Both the position numbers and the translations under genes were made by a program. DNA of 32,992 nt. Origin: Patescibacteria group bacterium. GTDB taxonomy: Bacteria; Patescibacteriota; Patescibacteriia; UBA2591; CALHIP01. Location: NCBI GenBank assembly GCA_026417895.1, contig JAOACJ010000006.1:1-32992 (forward strand), in the 5' to 3' direction. The notes under the pieces are model-generated. The model made no database searches and was not told the DNA's origin. It saw only the letters and a list, made by a program, of their open reading frames with translations. This document shows, in pieces, positions 30,931 to 32,992 of the stretch (position 1 is its first letter; every line of letters starts with the position of its first letter).

Positions 30931-31899
30931 TCACTTTAATAATTTGGTTTGGTCTATTTTACTGGAAAGTTTAGCGTATTCGGCATTAACCCGGTCGAGG
31001 GCTAAGCGGGCGTTATTAAGATGGGAAGTTAAAATTCTTAATTGTTCAGAAAATTTGCTGGCATCTTTTTGGATGGCGGCTAACATTTCTAAAATTCTTT
31101 TCGTTGCCTCTTCAATTCTTTTTCCTTCCAGACCGATCATTAGAACCTTTAAAAAATAATAAAAACTATTGGGTGAAACAACTAAAACCCTTTTCTCAAT
31201 GGCGTAACGATTGAGATCAATATTTTTAATCACTTCATAATAGACGGCTTCAGCCGGAATATACATCACGGCAAAATCAACTGTTCCTTCCTGAGGTAAA
31301 ATATATTGTTCAGAAATATCGTCAATATGTTTTTTAACATCACGGATAAAGCCGCGAAAGTATTCCTTCTTTTCTTTCTCATCCCTGCTTTGGATATATT
31401 TCTGAAAATTTTCCATAGGAAACTTCGAGTCAATCGGAATAATCCCTTTGTCAGTTTTTAAAATAGCATCAACAACCCGGCCGGTTTTAAATTTGTACTG
31501 AAGTTTAAATTGAGTGTAAGGAAAGTATTGTTCTAAAAGATCTCTTAAAACTTGCTCGCCAATGTTGCCTCTTAATTTCGGTGATTTCAAAAAAGCTTGA
31601 AGGTCGCTCATTTGTCTGGCTATTTCCTGGAGTTCGCCAATAACTCGTGCTGCTTGTGTCAACCTTTCGTTAGTGGTAGAAAGTTGTTTTTGAATCATTT
31701 CGTTGCTTCTATCTAAACCACCCCTCATTTCTTGTCGGGTTGCCGAAAGTTCTTGTTGGGTGGTTTTAATCAGCTCTGCCACCTGACTTAAAGGATTTTC
31801 TTTCGCTTCCTGCATTCTCTTTAATTCTTTTAGTTGATAAATAATAAAGATCAACAAACCTGTCAGAAAAGCAATTAAGATGTAGATCAAACTGGTCAT
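30931..31899 (-). CDS. rmuC: DNA recombination protein RmuC
   Basis: 322 aa. N-terminal membrane helix (about 4-21, LIYILIAFLTGLLIFIIY), then a coiled coil (about 27-105, QQELSATRQEMRGGLDRSNEMIQ), then the conserved RmuC nuclease-like domain: LKSPKLRGNIGEQVLRDLLEQYFP, GRVVDAILKTDKGIIPIDSKFPMENF, and VDFAVMYIPAEAVYYEVIK, with LVVSPNSFYYFLKVLMIGLEGKRI. The DxK-like and E positions fit a PD-(D/E)XK-type fold. RmuC limits inversions or rearrangements between inverted repeats in E. coli, which is of interest given the inverted palindrome pair at 8.9-13 kb. Overlaps the GT2 gene upstream by 4 nt. Confidence 0.92.
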   Translation of the reverse strand: MTSLIYILIAFLTGLLIFIIYQLKELKRMQEAKENPLSQVAELIKTTQQELSATRQEMRGGLDRSNEMIQKQLSTTNERLTQAARVIGELQEIARQMSDLQAFLKSPKLRGNIGEQVLRDLLEQYFPYTQFKLQYKFKTGRVVDAILKTDKGIIPIDSKFPMENFQKYIQSRDEKEKKEYFRGFIRDVKKHIDDISEQYILPQEGTVDFAVMYIPAEAVYYEVIKNIDLNRYAIEKRVLVVSPNSFYYFLKVLMIGLEGKRIEEATKRILEMLAAIQKDASKFSEQLRILTSHLNNARLALDRVNAEYAKLSSKIDQTKLLK

Positions 31900-32738
31900 C
31901 TGTTTATTTTAGCATTTTTTTGAATTTTGAAAATATTTAAAATTTTATTTTTCCAAACTGCCAATAAGGGCAATCCTAAAAAACCATAGATAATCAAACC
32001 CAACAATCTAATTAAAAAAGCTTTAAAATAGCCAGAATAATAAAAGCGGTATTTTTTAATCAAGACAAGAGATTTTCTTAGCTGCTCTTTTTTATATTTT
32101 CGACTGATACGATGGTGATGAAGACAACGCGCGCCGTAAAAATTAAGAATGGCGATTTTACCAATCGTGCCTAATTTTAAAATTAAATCGTAATCTTCAA
32201 TATATCTTTCACTTTCTTTTTCACTATAACCACCTAATTTTAAAATCGCTTCTTTGCGAAATAAAATAGTTGAAGTGAGGAAGAGATTGTTTCTTAAAAT
32301 TTTTTTTCTTATCTCTTCATCCAATCCGGTTTGATTGATTCGATAAAGTTCTCGATAATTCTTATCAACAATGATGGCTTTGGTACCTACTAAAACATAA
32401 TCAGGATTTTTTTCTAAAAATTCAACCTGTTTTCTTAATTTCTCACAATCAAGCCACTCATCGTCATCATCGAGCCGAGCAATCAATGCACCCTGCGCCT
32501 CTTTTAATCCTCTGTTGGCTGATTGCTGAATGCCGAGATTTTTTTTATTTTTTAAAACAACAATTCTGTGATCTTTTTTTGCCCATTGATTAATAATTTG
32601 AAAAGTATTGTCTGTCGAACCATCATCCACTATTATTAATTCAAAATTATTAAAACTTTGAGCGAGGACACTTTTTATCGCTCGCTCAATAAATTGACTG
32701 CCGTTATAGGTTGATAAAATTATTGAAACTTTTGGCAT
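31896..32738 (-). CDS. Family 2 glycosyltransferase
   Basis: 280 aa. Classic GT-A start MPKVSIILSTYNGSQFIERAIKSVLAQS, followed by ELIIVDDGSTDNTF, NLGIQQSANRGLKEAQG and the DxD-type RLDDDDEWL (about 92-100). SERYIEDYDLILKLGTIG carries the ED motif of the acceptor side. The C-terminus has a hydrophobic stretch (about 238-265, LIRLLGLIIYGFLGLPLLAVW) that may lie in the membrane. First gene of a long minus-strand run (GT2, rmuC, GT4, recJ, ATPase, RNase H, NTP-transferase-like). Probably adds a sugar to a lipid-linked glycan; substrate unknown. Confidence 0.92.
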   Translation of the reverse strand: MPKVSIILSTYNGSQFIERAIKSVLAQSFNNFELIIVDDGSTDNTFQIINQWAKKDHRIVVLKNKKNLGIQQSANRGLKEAQGALIARLDDDDEWLDCEKLRKQVEFLEKNPDYVLVGTKAIIVDKNYRELYRINQTGLDEEIRKKILRNNLFLTSTILFRKEAILKLGGYSEKESERYIEDYDLILKLGTIGKIAILNFYGARCLHHHRISRKYKKEQLRKSLVLIKKYRFYYSGYFKAFLIRLLGLIIYGFLGLPLLAVWKNKILNIFKIQKNAKINR

Positions 32739-32770
32739 AGCTTTTTTATTCCCATCAGTTCAGTGTGCTA

Positions 32771-32798
32771 ATATTACTTTAAATTGATTAAAAATCAA
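32771..32798 (-). promoter_or_regulatory. Promoter of the GT2-to-NTP-transferase run
   Basis: Minus strand TTGATT (plus 32793-32798), 16-nt spacer, TAATAT (plus 32771-32776), about 32 nt before the ATG at 32738. The -35 lies in a short TTGATT/AATCAA inverted pair. Confidence 0.5.
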
Positions 32799-32857
32799 AA
32801 AGATTAAGAGAGGGTAAAAACAAACAATTAGAAACTAGATTCTATTTTCCGATTCTT

Positions 32858-32992
32858 CTATTTTTCATAGTACCAAAAATAGACATTATCAATCATTCTT
32901 GGTTCGCCTAAAAATTTTTTTATTTTATCAAAAATTTCTGACTTGAGCCATTCTTGATTCACGACTAAAAAACATTTTTCTGCACCAGTGAT
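32858..32992 (-). CDS. 3' end of an unidentified gene (start outside window)
   Basis: The last 44 codons and TAG stop (32858-32860) of an open minus-strand frame that continues past the window edge. It reads ITGAEKCFLVVNQEWLKSEI then FDKIKKFLGEPRMIDNVYFWYYEK. Such an ending occurs in some membrane glycosyltransferases, but the fragment is too short to assign. About 120 nt separate it from the GT2 gene, which has its own promoter. Confidence 0.55.
   Translation of the reverse strand: MTGAEKCFLVVNQEWLKSEIFDKIKKFLGEPRMIDNVYFWYYEK

Noticed and set aside
1-32992. tRNA or rRNA genes
   Set aside because: I saw no cloverleaf with a convincing T-loop or acceptor stem and no rRNA signature; rnpB is the only RNA gene recognised.

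Overview
The window looks like part of the chromosome of a Candidate Phyla Radiation (Patescibacteria, probably Parcubacteria-like) bacterium. Evidence: AT-rich DNA, very tight gene packing with many 4-16 nt overlaps, a DUF5654 protein, an FtsQ ending in the IDLRFG..FYK form, a two-domain ThyX-like protein, a cohesin/dockerin-type surface pair, and short AT-rich repeats inserted in frame into housekeeping genes. TGA is used as a stop (for example in serS), so the code is standard and not the Gracilibacteria/Absconditabacteria one. The taxonomic call is an inference from gene content and style; no marker gene was compared.

Layout. 1-1.3 kb: the end of a dockerin-bearing protein and a membrane-anchored cohesin-like protein. 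1.3-2.3 kb (minus): fmt, divergent from greA. 2.5-6.9 kb (plus): greA, lysS, serS, alr, closed by a bidirectional terminator. 7-13 kb: an accessory-looking zone. It holds an orphan membrane protein (minus), a DUF5654 protein, two tandem Ddl (D-Ala-D-Ala ligase) paralogues that are both broken by several frameshifts, a small GC-richer coiled-coil gene with its own promoter and terminator between them, ftsQ, a small membrane protein and a Xer-type tyrosine recombinase. Two copies of a 22-bp palindrome, in opposite orientation, bracket 8.9-13.0 kb. 13-23.7 kb (minus): a 56-aa membrane protein, an M23 peptidase, gltX, a glycosyltransferase split at an A6 run, thpR, gatB, tmk, a tandem ThyX-like protein, metK and a polyprenyl-phosphate sugar transferase. 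23.8-24.1 kb (minus): the RNase P RNA gene rnpB with a textbook promoter. 24.2-32.7 kb (minus): one compact run of NTP-transferase-like protein, RNase H, a P-type calcium-type ATPase, recJ, GT4, rmuC and GT2. The window ends in the 3' end of another minus-strand gene.

Functional themes are translation (LysRS, SerRS, GluRS, GatB, Fmt), envelope building (Alr, Ddl remnants, FtsQ, M23 hydrolase, sugar transferase, three glycosyltransferases), dTMP supply (ThyX-like plus Tmk, both with unusual active-site motifs), nucleic-acid repair and processing (RecJ, RmuC, RNase H, RNase P, Xer) and ion transport. The most unusual points are the double Ddl decay with an intact Alr next door, the inverted palindrome pair around the recombinase region, TTATNCACA boxes abutting promoters, in-frame repeat insertions in several essential genes, and promoters whose -10 box lies only 6-10 nt from the start codon, suggesting leaderless mRNAs.
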